Source of the DNA: Actinomycetes bacterium
Lineage (GTDB): Bacteria > Actinomycetota > Actinomycetes > Streptosporangiales > Streptosporangiaceae
Reading direction: 5' to 3'
DNA: 64,000 nt
NCBI GenBank assembly: GCA_021793235.1
Contig: JAJYTD010000001.1
Location: 248,001 to 312,000, forward strand
Part shown: positions 25,807-34,778 of the stretch, in pieces
How the letters are laid out: each line of letters opens with the position of its first letter
Numbering within the stretch: the stretch's first letter is position 1
Made by a program: the position numbers and the translations under genes
Notes under the pieces: generated by a model
The model's input: only the letters and a program-made list of their open reading frames with translations
Told to the model about the DNA's origin: nothing
Databases searched by the model: none

Positions 25807-27090
25807 TCAGATGCCACCGGCGAAACGCCCGGGGGACAGTATGCGGTCCGGGTCGAACCGGTCTTTGATCGCGCGCATCAGGGGCAGGCCGGGGACCTCG
25901 CCCCACAGGTCGAGTCCTTGCTCCAGGACTCCAGGCGCGGCGCGGAGAACGGTCAGCGCGCCTTCGGTGATCGAGTGCCGCAGCCCGGTGACGGTATCGG
26001 CCGCCGTCCCGGCGTCGGCTGCGGCGGGCAGTGCGGCGTAGAGGACCCCGGCCCCGGCCGATCCGCGAATCGAGACGGGTATGCCGACGGCTTCTGCGGC
26101 CGTGCGAAGCGACGCGGCCGTCTCTGTCACCCGGCCCGGTGCAACCGCGATCTTGAGCAGGGTGTCATCGGGCGCCCCGGGCAGCATCCCCCAATCAGGT
26201 GGAAGCTCTGCGGCGGTGTCGGCCGCCCCGAGCAGGCCGGCGACTTCCGCGGCGCGGGCCTCGATGCCGCCCTCGGCTCCTTCGAGTAGAACATGCAGGC
26301 TCAGCGGCCCCTCGGCCGACCAGTCGAGTTCGACGGCCGCGGGTGCGGTGGTCGACCGCAGCACAGAGGCGCGCCAGGCGGCCGCGGTCGCGGCATCGCC
26401 GGTGGCGGCGCTGATGACGCGCAGCGCGGGCGGGAGAGGGTGCAGCCGAAACGTCACCGAGGCGATCAGGCCGAGTGTTCCCAGCGCTCCGGTATGCAGC
26501 TTTCCTAAGTCATAGCCTGCGACGTTTTTCACGACGCGGCCGCCGGAGGAGACGATGGCACCGTCTGCGCGAACGGTCGTCATCCCGATGATGAGGTCGC
26601 GCACGGTGCCGTGCAGCATCCGGCGCGGGCCGCACAACCCGGTCGCCACAACGCCCCCGACCGTTGATCCGGGCACAACGGGATCCACTGAGAGCCGCTG
26701 CCCGGCCCCGGCCAGAGCAGCGTCCAGATCGGCCATGGGTGTTCCGGCGCCCACCTGGACGATCAGGTCGCCGGCGGTGTGCTCGATCGTGGTGAGCAGG
26801 GTGGTGTCGACGACCAGATCGCACCGGCGCGGTGGGCGACCCCAGCCGACCGTGCTGCCATGGCCGCGGGGCACCGTGGCCAGTCCGTGCCGCGCGGCGG
26901 CCGCCAGGAGTGAGGACGCGGCACGGAGGTCGGGCGGGGTGGCGACGTAGCGGGGAGCGATGCCGGCGACGGCGTCACCGGGGGCCGCCGCGCGTACCGC
27001 TGATCCGCCGACGCCCAGGTCGGCCATGACCGGATCGTTCCCGGCGCGCGCGTGTTCCCCCTGTTCACGGGAATCGCCTTCGGTACTCAC
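25807..27090 (-). CDS. glcE: Glycolate oxidase FAD-binding subunit GlcE
   Basis: 427-residue FAD-binding type 4 protein. FAD-domain features are VPRGHGSTVGWG, the pyrophosphate-binding DPVVPGSTVGGVVATGLCGP and RVVKNVAGYDLGKLHTGALG. It lacks the large catalytic C-terminal domain of GlcD, as GlcE normally does; both are needed for activity in E. coli. The GTG at 27090 has GGAGGGAG seven bases upstream; the frame continues another 320 bases upstream inside glcD and is rejected there. Middle gene of the operon. Confidence 0.88.
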   Translation of the reverse strand: MSTEGDSREQGEHARAGNDPVMADLGVGGSAVRAAAPGDAVAGIAPRYVATPPDLRAASSLLAAAARHGLATVPRGHGSTVGWGRPPRRCDLVVDTTLLTTIEHTAGDLIVQVGAGTPMADLDAALAGAGQRLSVDPVVPGSTVGGVVATGLCGPRRMLHGTVRDLIIGMTTVRADGAIVSSGGRVVKNVAGYDLGKLHTGALGTLGLIASVTFRLHPLPPALRVISAATGDAATAAAWRASVLRSTTAPAAVELDWSAEGPLSLHVLLEGAEGGIEARAAEVAGLLGAADTAAELPPDWGMLPGAPDDTLLKIAVAPGRVTETAASLRTAAEAVGIPVSIRGSAGAGVLYAALPAAADAGTAADTVTGLRHSITEGALTVLRAAPGVLEQGLDLWGEVPGLPLMRAIKDRFDPDRILSPGRFAGGI

Positions 27091-27164
27091 GCTTTCGCTC
27101 CCTCCGCCTCTGCTGTGCTGTGCGGCTCGCGCTCCGGCGATGGCCCCGGCTCTGCTCCGCGCGT

Positions 27165-28628
27165 TCAGAACAGTTCCGCGGCGCCTTCGGCCACCAGGGG
27201 GTGCTCGCCCTTGCGCACACCGGGGCGCTCGCCGCACAGCCGCGGTGTGGGCAGCAGCTTCTCGGGATTGGCGATCCCGTCGGGATCGAAGGCGCTTCGC
27301 AGCAGGTCCATGGTCTGCAGGTCGTCGGGGCCGAACATCCGCGGCATCTGGCACGCCTTGTCCACTCCGACGCCGTGTTCGCCGGTGATGGAGCCGCCGT
27401 GCTCGATGCACAAGTCGAGGATGGCCCCCGACACCTGGGCCGCGCGCTCACCGGCACCGGGCTCGGTGTCGTCGAACAGCACGAGCGGGTGCAGGTTGCC
27501 GTCTCCGGCGTGGAACACGTTGGCGACGCGGATCCCTGAGCGCGCCGATAGCTCCGCGATCCGCCGCAGGACCTCCGGCAGCGCGGTGCGCGGGACGACA
27601 CCGTCCTGGACGATGTAGGCCGGGCTGATGCGGCCGACAGCGGCGAACGCCGACTTGCGCCCCTTCCAGATGCGGGCGCGCTCCGCGGCGTCACTGGCGG
27701 TGCGGATCTCGAATGCGCCGGATGCCCGGCACAGCGCGGTCACCGCGTCGAACTGGGCGTCGACGTCGGCGGCCGGCCCGTCGAGTTCCACGATCAGCAC
27801 GGCACCGGCGCCGGGCGGGTAGCCGCAGGCGACCGCGGACTCGGCGGCCTCGATTGACAGGGCGTCCATCATCTCGATGGCGGCGGGCAGGACGCCCGCG
27901 CCGATGATCGCCGAGACCGCGGCGCCTCCCGCGTCCATCGTTTCGAACGCGGCGAGCATGGTGCGCACCTTCTGAGGGCTGCGCAGCAGCCGGACGGTGA
28001 TCTCGGTGGCGATCCCCAGGGTGCCCTCCGAACCGACGAACGTACCGATCAGGTCGTAGCCGGGAGCGTCGGCGGCCTTGCCGCCCAGGCGCACGATCTC
28101 GCCTTGGGGGGTGACGACGACCAGGCCGAGCACATGGTTGACGGTGAAGCCGTACTTCAGGCAGTGCGCCCCGCCGGAGTTCTCGGCGATGTTGCCGCCC
28201 ACCGAGCACACCTGCTGGCTGGAGGGGTCGGGAGCGTAGTAGTAGCCGCGGGGCGCGGCCGCTTTCGTGATGTCGAGGTTGGCCACCCCCGGTTCGACCA
28301 CGGCACGCTCGTTCTCGATGTCGATCTCGAGGATGCGCCGCATGCGCGAGGTGACGATCAGGACGCCGTCGGTCCGCGGCAGCGCCCCGGCGGACAGGCC
28401 GGTGCCCGCGCCGCGGGGAACGAACGGGACACCGTGGTCAGCGCACAGCCGCACGACCGCGGCGACCTGTTCGGTGGTGGTGGGCAGCACCACCACACCC
28501 GGTAGAGCCGCGTGGTAGGTGAGCCCGTCGCTCTCATAGGTGCGTCGGCGGGCGGTGTCGGTGATGACACCGTCGCCGCCGCAGATGTCGCGCAGGCGCG
28601 GAACCAGCGCGAGGAGCGGTTCCGGCAT
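27165..28628 (-). CDS. glcD: Glycolate oxidase catalytic subunit GlcD
   Basis: 487-residue FAD-linked oxidase that oxidises glycolate (or D-lactate) to glyoxylate. The FAD_binding_4 domain shows VPRGAGTGLSAGALP, PDPSSQQVCSVGGNIAENSG and GTFVGSEGTLGIATEITVRL. The C-terminal catalytic domain has NVFHAGDGNLHPLVLFDD and the substrate-site GGSITGEHGVGVDKA. The ATG at 28628 is preceded by GGGAGG at nine bases. First gene of glcDEF. Malate synthase lies directly upstream on the same strand across a terminator, so glyoxylate made here can be condensed with acetyl-CoA to malate. Confidence 0.9.
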   Translation of the reverse strand: MPEPLLALVPRLRDICGGDGVITDTARRRTYESDGLTYHAALPGVVVLPTTTEQVAAVVRLCADHGVPFVPRGAGTGLSAGALPRTDGVLIVTSRMRRILEIDIENERAVVEPGVANLDITKAAAPRGYYYAPDPSSQQVCSVGGNIAENSGGAHCLKYGFTVNHVLGLVVVTPQGEIVRLGGKAADAPGYDLIGTFVGSEGTLGIATEITVRLLRSPQKVRTMLAAFETMDAGGAAVSAIIGAGVLPAAIEMMDALSIEAAESAVACGYPPGAGAVLIVELDGPAADVDAQFDAVTALCRASGAFEIRTASDAAERARIWKGRKSAFAAVGRISPAYIVQDGVVPRTALPEVLRRIAELSARSGIRVANVFHAGDGNLHPLVLFDDTEPGAGERAAQVSGAILDLCIEHGGSITGEHGVGVDKACQMPRMFGPDDLQTMDLLRSAFDPDGIANPEKLLPTPRLCGERPGVRKGEHPLVAEGAAELF

Positions 28629-28650
28629 TGGGGTCGCCCTCCCCAGTCGT

Positions 28651-28683
28651 GTCCTACCGGGGTCAGGTGGGCCCCGGTAGGAC
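28651..28683 (-). terminator. Terminator between malate synthase and glcD
   Basis: GTCCTACCGGGG at 28651-28662 and its complement CCCCGGTAGGAC at 28672-28683 with a nine-base loop. It follows the aceB stop at 28749 and precedes glcD, separating the two transcripts or attenuating read-through. Confidence 0.75.
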
Positions 28684-28748
28684 CGTACTCTCCCCTATCG
28701 CCACTGCGCGGGGCAAGGGAGCCGGGGCCGCTACCGGTGCGGACCCGG

Positions 28749-30353
28749 TCAGGGCATCTGCTCGTAGGCGGGCAGGGTCAGAAAGTCCACGTACTTGTCG
28801 GCCAGCGCGACCTCCGTGAAGAGCTCCACGGCCTGGTCGTAGAGCTTGGCGTCGAACGCGCCGCCGCTCGCCTCGCGGATGGCGGCGAGTTCTTCGCCGA
28901 TGACGCGCTGGACGAGTTCCGGGGTGACCTTGGGGCCGTCGTCGAGGGTGACGTCGTTGTGCAGCCACTGCCAGATCTGGGAGCGGGAGATCTCTGCGGT
29001 GGCGGCGTCCTCCATCAGGTTGTGGATGGCCACGGCGCCGTTGCCGCCCAGCCACGCCGCGAGGTACTGCAGGGCGACGTTGATGTTGCTGCGCAGGCCG
29101 TTCTCGGTGACGCCGCCTTCGGTGGCGTCCACCGCGAGCAGGTCACTGGCCTTGACCACGACGTCGTCGCGCAGTTTGTCGAGCTGGTTGGGGCGGTCAC
29201 CGAGAACGCCGTCGAAGACCTCTTGGGCGACGGGGACCAGGTCGGGATGGGCCACCCAGGATCCGTCGAAGCCGTCGCCGGATTCGCGGGCCTTGTCGTC
29301 GCGCACCTTGGCCAGCGCGCGCGTGTTGACCTCGGCGTCGCGGCGGCTGGGGATGAACGCGGCCATGCCCCCGATCGCGAACGCGCCGCGCCGGTGGCAG
29401 GTGGCCACCAGTAGTTCGGTGTAGGCGCGCATGAACGGGGCGGTCATCGTGACGGAGTTGCGTTCCGGCAGCAGGAAGCGGCGGCCACGGGTCCGGTGCG
29501 TCTTGATGATGCTGAAAAGGTAGTCCCAGCGGCCCGCGTTCAGCCCGGCGGAGTGCTCACGCAGCTCGTAGAGGATCTCCTCCATCTCGAACGCCGCGGG
29601 GATGGTTTCGATCAGCACCGTGGCGCGGATGGTGCCGCGCGGAATCCGCAGCCGCTCCTGGGCGGCGATGAAGATGTCGTTCCACAGGCGGGCTTCGAGG
29701 TGGCTCTCCAGCTTGGGAAGGTAGAAGTAGGGCCCCTTCCCCTTGGCGAGCTGCCGCTGCGCGCAGTGGAAGAAGTAGAGCGCGAAGTCGACGATCCCGC
29801 CGGAGGTGCGCGCGCCGTCGACCAGGATGTGCTTTTCGTCCAGGTGCCAGCCGCGCGGGCGGACGATGATGGTGGCGAGCTCGGAGTCCTCCTTGAGGGA
29901 GTAGCTCTTGCCCTCGGGGGTGCTGAAGTCGATCGTGCGGTCCAGCGCGTCGCGCAGGTTGAGCTGACCGCCGATCATGTTCTCCCACAGCGGCGTGTTG
30001 GCGTCCTCGAAGTCGGCCAGCCAGACCTTCGCGCCGGAGTTGAGCGCGTTGATCGTCATCTTCCGGTCGGTGGGGCCGGTGATCTCGACCCGTCGGTCGG
30101 TGATGCCCGGCGCGGGCGGGGCGACCTTCCACGTCGGATCCTCGCGGATCGCCCGGGTTTCGGGGAGGAAGTCCAGGTCAACGCCTGCGGAGAGCTGCTC
30201 CTGCCGGCGCGTGCGCGCGGCCAGCAGCTCCTGGCGCCGGGCTTCGAACCTGCGGTGCAGGTCGGCGATGAGCGCGAGGGCGTCATCGGTGAGGATCTGG
30301 TCGTACCGGTCGTGCAAGGGTCCGGTGATCTCGACCCCGTTCGTGGTACCCAT
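28749..30353 (-). CDS. aceB: Malate synthase
   Basis: 534-residue malate synthase A, condensing glyoxylate and acetyl-CoA to malate. The signature [20 protein letters not shown] with the following [14 protein letters not shown] is intact, as are the catalytic-region [13 protein letters not shown] and [10 protein letters not shown] blocks. Length is normal. No isocitrate lyase is encoded in the window; the next genes are glcDEF, so the local supply of glyoxylate is glycolate oxidation. The ATG has AAGG seven bases upstream. A near-palindrome of IclR style, TTCCAC-N3-GCGGAA, lies just upstream and may be the operator. Confidence 0.95.
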   Translation of the reverse strand: MGTTNGVEITGPLHDRYDQILTDDALALIADLHRRFEARRQELLAARTRRQEQLSAGVDLDFLPETRAIREDPTWKVAPPAPGITDRRVEITGPTDRKMTINALNSGAKVWLADFEDANTPLWENMIGGQLNLRDALDRTIDFSTPEGKSYSLKEDSELATIIVRPRGWHLDEKHILVDGARTSGGIVDFALYFFHCAQRQLAKGKGPYFYLPKLESHLEARLWNDIFIAAQERLRIPRGTIRATVLIETIPAAFEMEEILYELREHSAGLNAGRWDYLFSIIKTHRTRGRRFLLPERNSVTMTAPFMRAYTELLVATCHRRGAFAIGGMAAFIPSRRDAEVNTRALAKVRDDKARESGDGFDGSWVAHPDLVPVAQEVFDGVLGDRPNQLDKLRDDVVVKASDLLAVDATEGGVTENGLRSNINVALQYLAAWLGGNGAVAIHNLMEDAATAEISRSQIWQWLHNDVTLDDGPKVTPELVQRVIGEELAAIREASGGAFDAKLYDQAVELFTEVALADKYVDFLTLPAYEQMP

Positions 30354-30361
30354 AAGAAACC

Positions 30362-30396
30362 TTCCACAAAGCGGAAATTTGTTTTGGTATGTGGAA
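30362..30396. promoter_or_regulatory. Putative operator upstream of aceB
   Basis: TTCCACAAAGCGGAA at 30362-30376 is an inverted repeat with one mismatch, nine bases before the aceB start, and a further half-site TGTGGAA occurs at 30390-30396. Its style fits IclR-family sites, and IclR proteins often control malate synthase; the regulator here is not known. Confidence 0.45.
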
Positions 30397-30670
30397 TTGA
30401 AGCTACTTGTCGGTCACATCGTGGTCAACGCCATCCACCCCTCACAGCGCGAAACTTTCCTCTATGCGAAAGGAATCACCTAATTTCCAGGGGATGACCG
30501 CGTGTCTTCCGACGTCTGCTTGTCCGCGCGGGAAGTGAGCGGGATGGGCCCCTTCCCAGGGAGGGCTCTGGCGGTAGACGATGCGAAAATCAGATGCCGT
30601 CCCCGGATCGGCGTGCCACCATCTCAGGGAACAACCTGCGTCAACGGGACGTTGCCCCTGCTGGAGGGAT
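30397..30670. other. Divergent intergenic region between aceB and hflX
   Basis: Together with the operator it makes 317 bases without a gene. It is less GC-rich near 30370-30490, as expected for promoters, and contains GGAA-N9-TTCC at about 30474-30490, related to the aceB half-sites. An in-frame extension of hflX (30581-30670) is open but does not resemble the family. Confidence 0.4.
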
Positions 30671-32188
30671 ATGAATACTGCTTACGACCACGGCCCGAAC
30701 ACCCCTGTCGAGGATGTCGACATGATGGGCGCGGGACGTGACGCGGTCACCGTCGGCGATCTTGACGCCGACGCGCTGCTCACCGACGGGACGGCACGCG
30801 ACAGCGGCGACCCCGACCAGGGCGAACTCGAGCTCGCCGACCGCCACGCGCTGCGCCGGGTAGCGGGCCTGTCCACAGAACTCACCGATATCACCGAGGT
30901 CGAGTACCGGTCGCTCCGTCTGGAGAGAGTAGTCCTCATCGGCGTCTGGACCAGCGGAACCCAGACCGACGCCGACAACTCGCTCGTCGAACTCAAGCAA
31001 CTCGCCGAGACCGCGGGTGCCATGGTGCTCGAAGGCCTCACCCAGCGCCGGCACAAGCCCGACCCGGCGACCTACGTCGGCCGCGGCAAGGCGGGCGAAC
31101 TGCGCGACATCGTCGAGAGCACCGGCGCGGACACCGTCATCTGCGACGGCGAGCTGACACCCGGCCAACTGCGCCGACTCGAAGAAGTCGCCAAGGCCAA
31201 GGTCATCGACCGCACCGCGCTGATCCTGGACATCTTCGCCCAGCACGCACGCAGCCGCGAAGGCAAGGCACAGGTCGAACTGGCACAGCTCACCTACCTG
31301 CTGCCGCGCCTGCGGGGCTGGGGTGAATCACTGTCCCGACAGGCAGGCGGCCGCGCCGGCGGCGGCAACGGCGGTGTGGGTCTGCGCGGCCCCGGTGAGA
31401 CCAAGATCGAAACCGATCGTCGGCGGATCAATACCAAGATGGCCAAGCTGCGCCGTCAACTGGCCCAGATGACCACGGTGCGCGACGTGAAACGCGATAA
31501 GCGCCGCACCCGCCAGGTGCCGGCGGTGGCCATCGCCGGCTACACCAACGCTGGTAAGTCCAGCCTGCTGAACCGGCTGACCGGAGCCGGTGTGCTGGTG
31601 GAGGACGCGCTGTTCGCCACACTGGACCCGACCGTCCGCCAGGCGCGCACGCCTGACGGGCGCGCGTTCACGCTCGGCGACACCGTGGGCTTCGTGCGGC
31701 ACCTTCCGCATCAGCTCGTCGAGGCGTTCCGCTCCACCCTGGACGAGGTCACCGACTCCGACCTGATCCTGCATGTGGTGGACGCTTCGCATGCAGACCC
31801 CGGGCAGCAGCTCGCCTCGGTGCGCGAAGTGTTCGCCGAGATCGGCGCGCAGGACGTTCCCGAACTCGTCGTCTTCAACAAGACCGATGCCGCCGATCCC
31901 GTCGTGCTCAGGCAACTGCGCACCAAGGAGCCGGAGGCCATCGAGGTCTCCGCCCGGACCGGTGCCGGCGTGGCGGAACTGATCGCGGCCATCTCCGGGG
32001 CGCTGCCGCAGCTGGATCGCGAAGTCCGCGTGGTCCTGCCCTACGAACGCGGCGATCTGGTATCCCGGGTACACGAAGAGGGGCGTATCCTCGGCGAGGA
32101 ACACACGGGTGATGGAACGGTGATCCACGCCTGGGTCCCCGAACTCCTTGCCGGGAAGCTGAACGAATTCGCTGCTCCGGTCGGCTGA
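30671..32188 (+). CDS. hflX: Ribosome-associated GTPase HflX
   Basis: 505-residue translational GTPase that binds and splits ribosomes under stress. The N-terminal HflX domain carries the glycine-rich segment GGRAGGGNGGVGLRGPGETK followed by a coiled coil; the G domain has G1 GYTNAGKSS, G3 DTVGFV and G4 NKTD. The acidic first 60 residues are variable. The ATG at 30671 gives the expected start, although GGAGGG sits unusually close (two to three bases), so a neighbouring start cannot be excluded. Conserved neighbours in actinobacteria are miaA and dapF; here they are separated from hflX by the glycolate/malate synthase block. A strong terminator follows. Confidence 0.93.
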   Translation: MNTAYDHGPNTPVEDVDMMGAGRDAVTVGDLDADALLTDGTARDSGDPDQGELELADRHALRRVAGLSTELTDITEVEYRSLRLERVVLIGVWTSGTQTDADNSLVELKQLAETAGAMVLEGLTQRRHKPDPATYVGRGKAGELRDIVESTGADTVICDGELTPGQLRRLEEVAKAKVIDRTALILDIFAQHARSREGKAQVELAQLTYLLPRLRGWGESLSRQAGGRAGGGNGGVGLRGPGETKIETDRRRINTKMAKLRRQLAQMTTVRDVKRDKRRTRQVPAVAIAGYTNAGKSSLLNRLTGAGVLVEDALFATLDPTVRQARTPDGRAFTLGDTVGFVRHLPHQLVEAFRSTLDEVTDSDLILHVVDASHADPGQQLASVREVFAEIGAQDVPELVVFNKTDAADPVVLRQLRTKEPEAIEVSARTGAGVAELIAAISGALPQLDREVRVVLPYERGDLVSRVHEEGRILGEEHTGDGTVIHAWVPELLAGKLNEFAAPVG

Positions 32189-32200
32189 TGAAACCGGCCT

Positions 32201-32237
32201 CCAACGGCGGAACACCGGCAGGGTGTTCCGCCGTTGG
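32201..32237 (+). terminator. Terminator after hflX
   Basis: Perfect 16-bp inverted repeat (32201-32216 and 32222-32237) with a five-base loop, 12 bases after the stop; followed by TGTCTTTG. Confidence 0.85.
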
Positions 32238-32448
32238 TGTCTTTGACGGTGGAGAGGTGTACACGGCGTCGGCGGATGAACTACGGTTTTTAACCACTCG
32301 AACGAGACCGTGAGTCGTCGGCCCCGGCCGCGCCACCCCCAGCCAGACCAGCCGAGATCTGAGGTCGCCTATGTCCGCCAGCCCGCTCCGAGCTACTGCG
32401 CCATCCGCTCTCGTGCGGCCATGATCGCCAAAGCGGGCCGGTGAGACG

Positions 32449-33657
32449 ATGACAGTACGACTACTGACGAACATCGGACGGCTGTGGACCGGGACCGATC
32501 TCCTCAGTAACGCCGCCATGCTCGTCAACCACGACCGCATCGCGTGGGTAGGGGCGGCCGCGGACCTCCCGCACAGCCTCCCGGGCGTGATCGACGACAT
32601 CGTGGACGTCGACGAGGTGGACAACCTCGGCGGCGGGCTGGTCACCCCGGGGCTGATCGACGCCCACTGCCACCCCGTCTACGCGGGCAACCGCTACGCC
32701 GAGATCGCGATGCGGGCCAGCGGCGCCTCCAAGTCAGAGATCATCGGAGCCGGCGGCGGGGTCGCCTCCACCGTGACCGTGACGCGCGGAACCGACCCGT
32801 GGACATTGTGCAACGCGGTACGCGAACGGCTCCGGCACTGGGTGCTGTCCGGCTGTACCACCGTCGAGGCGAAGACCGGATACCACCTCACCCGCGACGG
32901 CGAACTGTCCGACGTCCGGCTGCTGCGCTCGCTGGAGGAGGAGCCCGGCATGCCCCGCCTGCACGTCACCTTCTTCGCCGCCCACGCCGTACCGCCCGAG
33001 TACTTCGGTCGGCCTCAGGACTACGTCGACGCCGTGGGTTCGTGGTTGGGCGACGCCGCCCAGGCCGGTGCCGACGGGGTGGACGTCTACTGCGACAACC
33101 AGCAGTTCACGGCCGACGACGCGCGCCGGCTGCTGTTGGCGGGCCGTGCGGTGGGACTGCAGACCCACATGCACGCGTGCGCCAAACCACGCCACGGAGC
33201 CGTTCGGATGGCGGCCGACCTGCAGTGCTCCTCGGTCGATCTGGTGCACGACACCGACGAGGACGACATCCTCGCACTGGCCAAGACCAGCACACCGGTC
33301 GTGGTCTGTCCCACGACGTCACTGAACGAGCGCCGCACCCCGCCGGTTCGGGCGCTTCTCGACCACGGGGTCCCGGTCGGGCTCGGCACCGACCACAACC
33401 CCGGCCAATCGGGAACGATGTCGCTGCCGTTGGCGATCTCCATGGCCATTGCGATGTTCAACATGAGCGTCCTGGAAGCGCTGCGCGCCGCCACTGTCGG
33501 CGGTGCCTTCGCACTGGGCGCCAGCGACCGCGGCATGCTCGCACCGGGCCAGTACGCCGACATCGTCCAGTGGGACGCCGACCACGAAGGCGCCTTCGCC
33601 TGGTCCTACGGCCTCAAGACCCTCCGCGTCTGGCGCGGCGGCGAGACCATCCGCTAG
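32449..33657 (+). CDS. Imidazolonepropionase-like metal-dependent amidohydrolase
   Basis: 402-residue amidohydrolase related to HutI (imidazolonepropionase, histidine degradation). Metal-site elements are DAHCHPVYAGNR (HutI normally has HTH, here His-Cys-His), THMHAC and GTDHNPGQSGTMSL, and the block GGGVASTVTVTRGTDP plus GCTTVEAKTGYHL is strongly HutI-like. It may therefore open imidazolone or a similar cyclic amide. No other hut gene is present, so a role in histidine catabolism is not supported by context. The ATG has no strong ribosome binding site. About 260 gene-free bases separate it from hflX, the first 50 being a terminator. It converges with holA across a hairpin. Confidence 0.8.
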   Translation: MTVRLLTNIGRLWTGTDLLSNAAMLVNHDRIAWVGAAADLPHSLPGVIDDIVDVDEVDNLGGGLVTPGLIDAHCHPVYAGNRYAEIAMRASGASKSEIIGAGGGVASTVTVTRGTDPWTLCNAVRERLRHWVLSGCTTVEAKTGYHLTRDGELSDVRLLRSLEEEPGMPRLHVTFFAAHAVPPEYFGRPQDYVDAVGSWLGDAAQAGADGVDVYCDNQQFTADDARRLLLAGRAVGLQTHMHACAKPRHGAVRMAADLQCSSVDLVHDTDEDDILALAKTSTPVVVCPTTSLNERRTPPVRALLDHGVPVGLGTDHNPGQSGTMSLPLAISMAIAMFNMSVLEALRAATVGGAFALGASDRGMLAPGQYADIVQWDADHEGAFAWSYGLKTLRVWRGGETIR

Positions 33658-33662
33658 ATCGG

Positions 33663-33687
33663 CACCGGCAAGGCTGCTATGCCGGTG
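33663..33687. terminator. Terminator after the amidohydrolase gene
   Basis: CACCGGCA at 33663-33670 and TGCCGGTG at 33680-33687 form a perfect 8-bp stem with a nine-base loop, five bases after the stop codon and on the downstream side of convergent holA as well. Confidence 0.65.
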
Positions 33688-33799
33688 GGGTGGCGGCCGC
33701 AGGAGCTTCGGCGGGGTGCCCTTCGTCTGCCTTCGCCGCAGCCTGCAGGGAAACACCCCGGTACTCGGCCGACATCAGCACAGACCTTGGGCAACCAGG

Positions 33800-34774
33800 T
33801 CAACGCAGGACCGAGCCGCGGGCGGCCGCGATCTCGATGACGGCGCGTTCCAGGGCATAGGCCGGATCCCGGCCGGCGCCCTTGATCAGCGCGTCGGTCT
33901 CGGCGATGACGGCCATCGCGCGCGCCACCCCTTGCGGTGTCCAGCCGCGGGCCTGCTGGCGCAGCGTCCGGAGCTTCCACGGCGGCACTTTGGCGCGCTT
34001 GGCGAGTTCGGCATCGGCTACGCCCCGCTGCGGTTGCGCTACCACGGCCAGCCCGCGAACGGCCCCTGCCAGGGCGCTGTTGATCAACACCGGAGCGGTA
34101 CCCACCGCCAGAGACCAGCGCAACTGCTCCAGAGCTTCGGGCAGCCGCCCCTCTACGGTCCGGTCCGCGACGGTGAACCCGGAGGCCTCCGCCTTGCCCG
34201 TGTGGTACCGGGCCACCGCTGCGGCGTCGACACGGCCATCGGTGTCGACGACCAGCTGGGTGCAGGCGGCCGCGATCTCGCGCAGATCACTGCCCACGGC
34301 GTCGAGGAGGGCCTGGGCGGCGTCGGCGGTGATCTGCCGGTCGGCGCGGGAGAACTCGCCCTTGATGAACTGCAGGCGCTCGGCTGCCTTCGTGGGCTTC
34401 GCGCAGTTGATCCGGGTGGCGCCGGCCTTTGTCGCGGCCTCCAGCAGCGCCTTGCCCTTGGCGCCCCCGGCGTGCGCAAGGACCATGACGACGTCATCCG
34501 CCGGATCCTTGAGATAGCCGGTGACCTCGGCCACGAGGTCCTTGGTCAGGTCCTGGGCGGAGCGCAGTACCACCACGCGCCGCTCCCCGAACAGGGAAGG
34601 CGAGGTGACCTCGACGAGCTTTCCGGCCGTGACCTGGCTGGGCACCAGGTCGTGCACGTCCACTTCAAGATCCCCGGCGCGTACCGCCGCGACGAGTTCG
34701 GCCACGGCCCGGTCGACGAGGAGTTCCTCATCGCCGACGATGATGGAGAGCGGTGGAACAGAGGCGGAGCTCAT
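33800..34774 (-). CDS. holA: DNA polymerase III subunit delta
   Basis: 324-residue clamp-loader subunit that opens the beta sliding clamp during replication. The N-terminal RecA-like fold is typical: LSIIVGDEELLVDRAVAELV, then SLFGERRVVVLRSAQDL, the beta-contact region, followed by the helical C-terminal collar domain (LPEALEQLRWSLAVGTAPVL). The ATG at 34774 matches the family start. It is just four bases beyond the comEC stop and probably co-transcribed with comEA-comEC, the common actinobacterial order comEA-comEC-holA-rpsT. Confidence 0.92.
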   Translation of the reverse strand: MSSASVPPLSIIVGDEELLVDRAVAELVAAVRAGDLEVDVHDLVPSQVTAGKLVEVTSPSLFGERRVVVLRSAQDLTKDLVAEVTGYLKDPADDVVMVLAHAGGAKGKALLEAATKAGATRINCAKPTKAAERLQFIKGEFSRADRQITADAAQALLDAVGSDLREIAAACTQLVVDTDGRVDAAAVARYHTGKAEASGFTVADRTVEGRLPEALEQLRWSLAVGTAPVLINSALAGAVRGLAVVAQPQRGVADAELAKRAKVPPWKLRTLRQQARGWTPQGVARAMAVIAETDALIKGAGRDPAYALERAVIEIAAARGSVLR

Positions 34775-34778
34775 ACGA

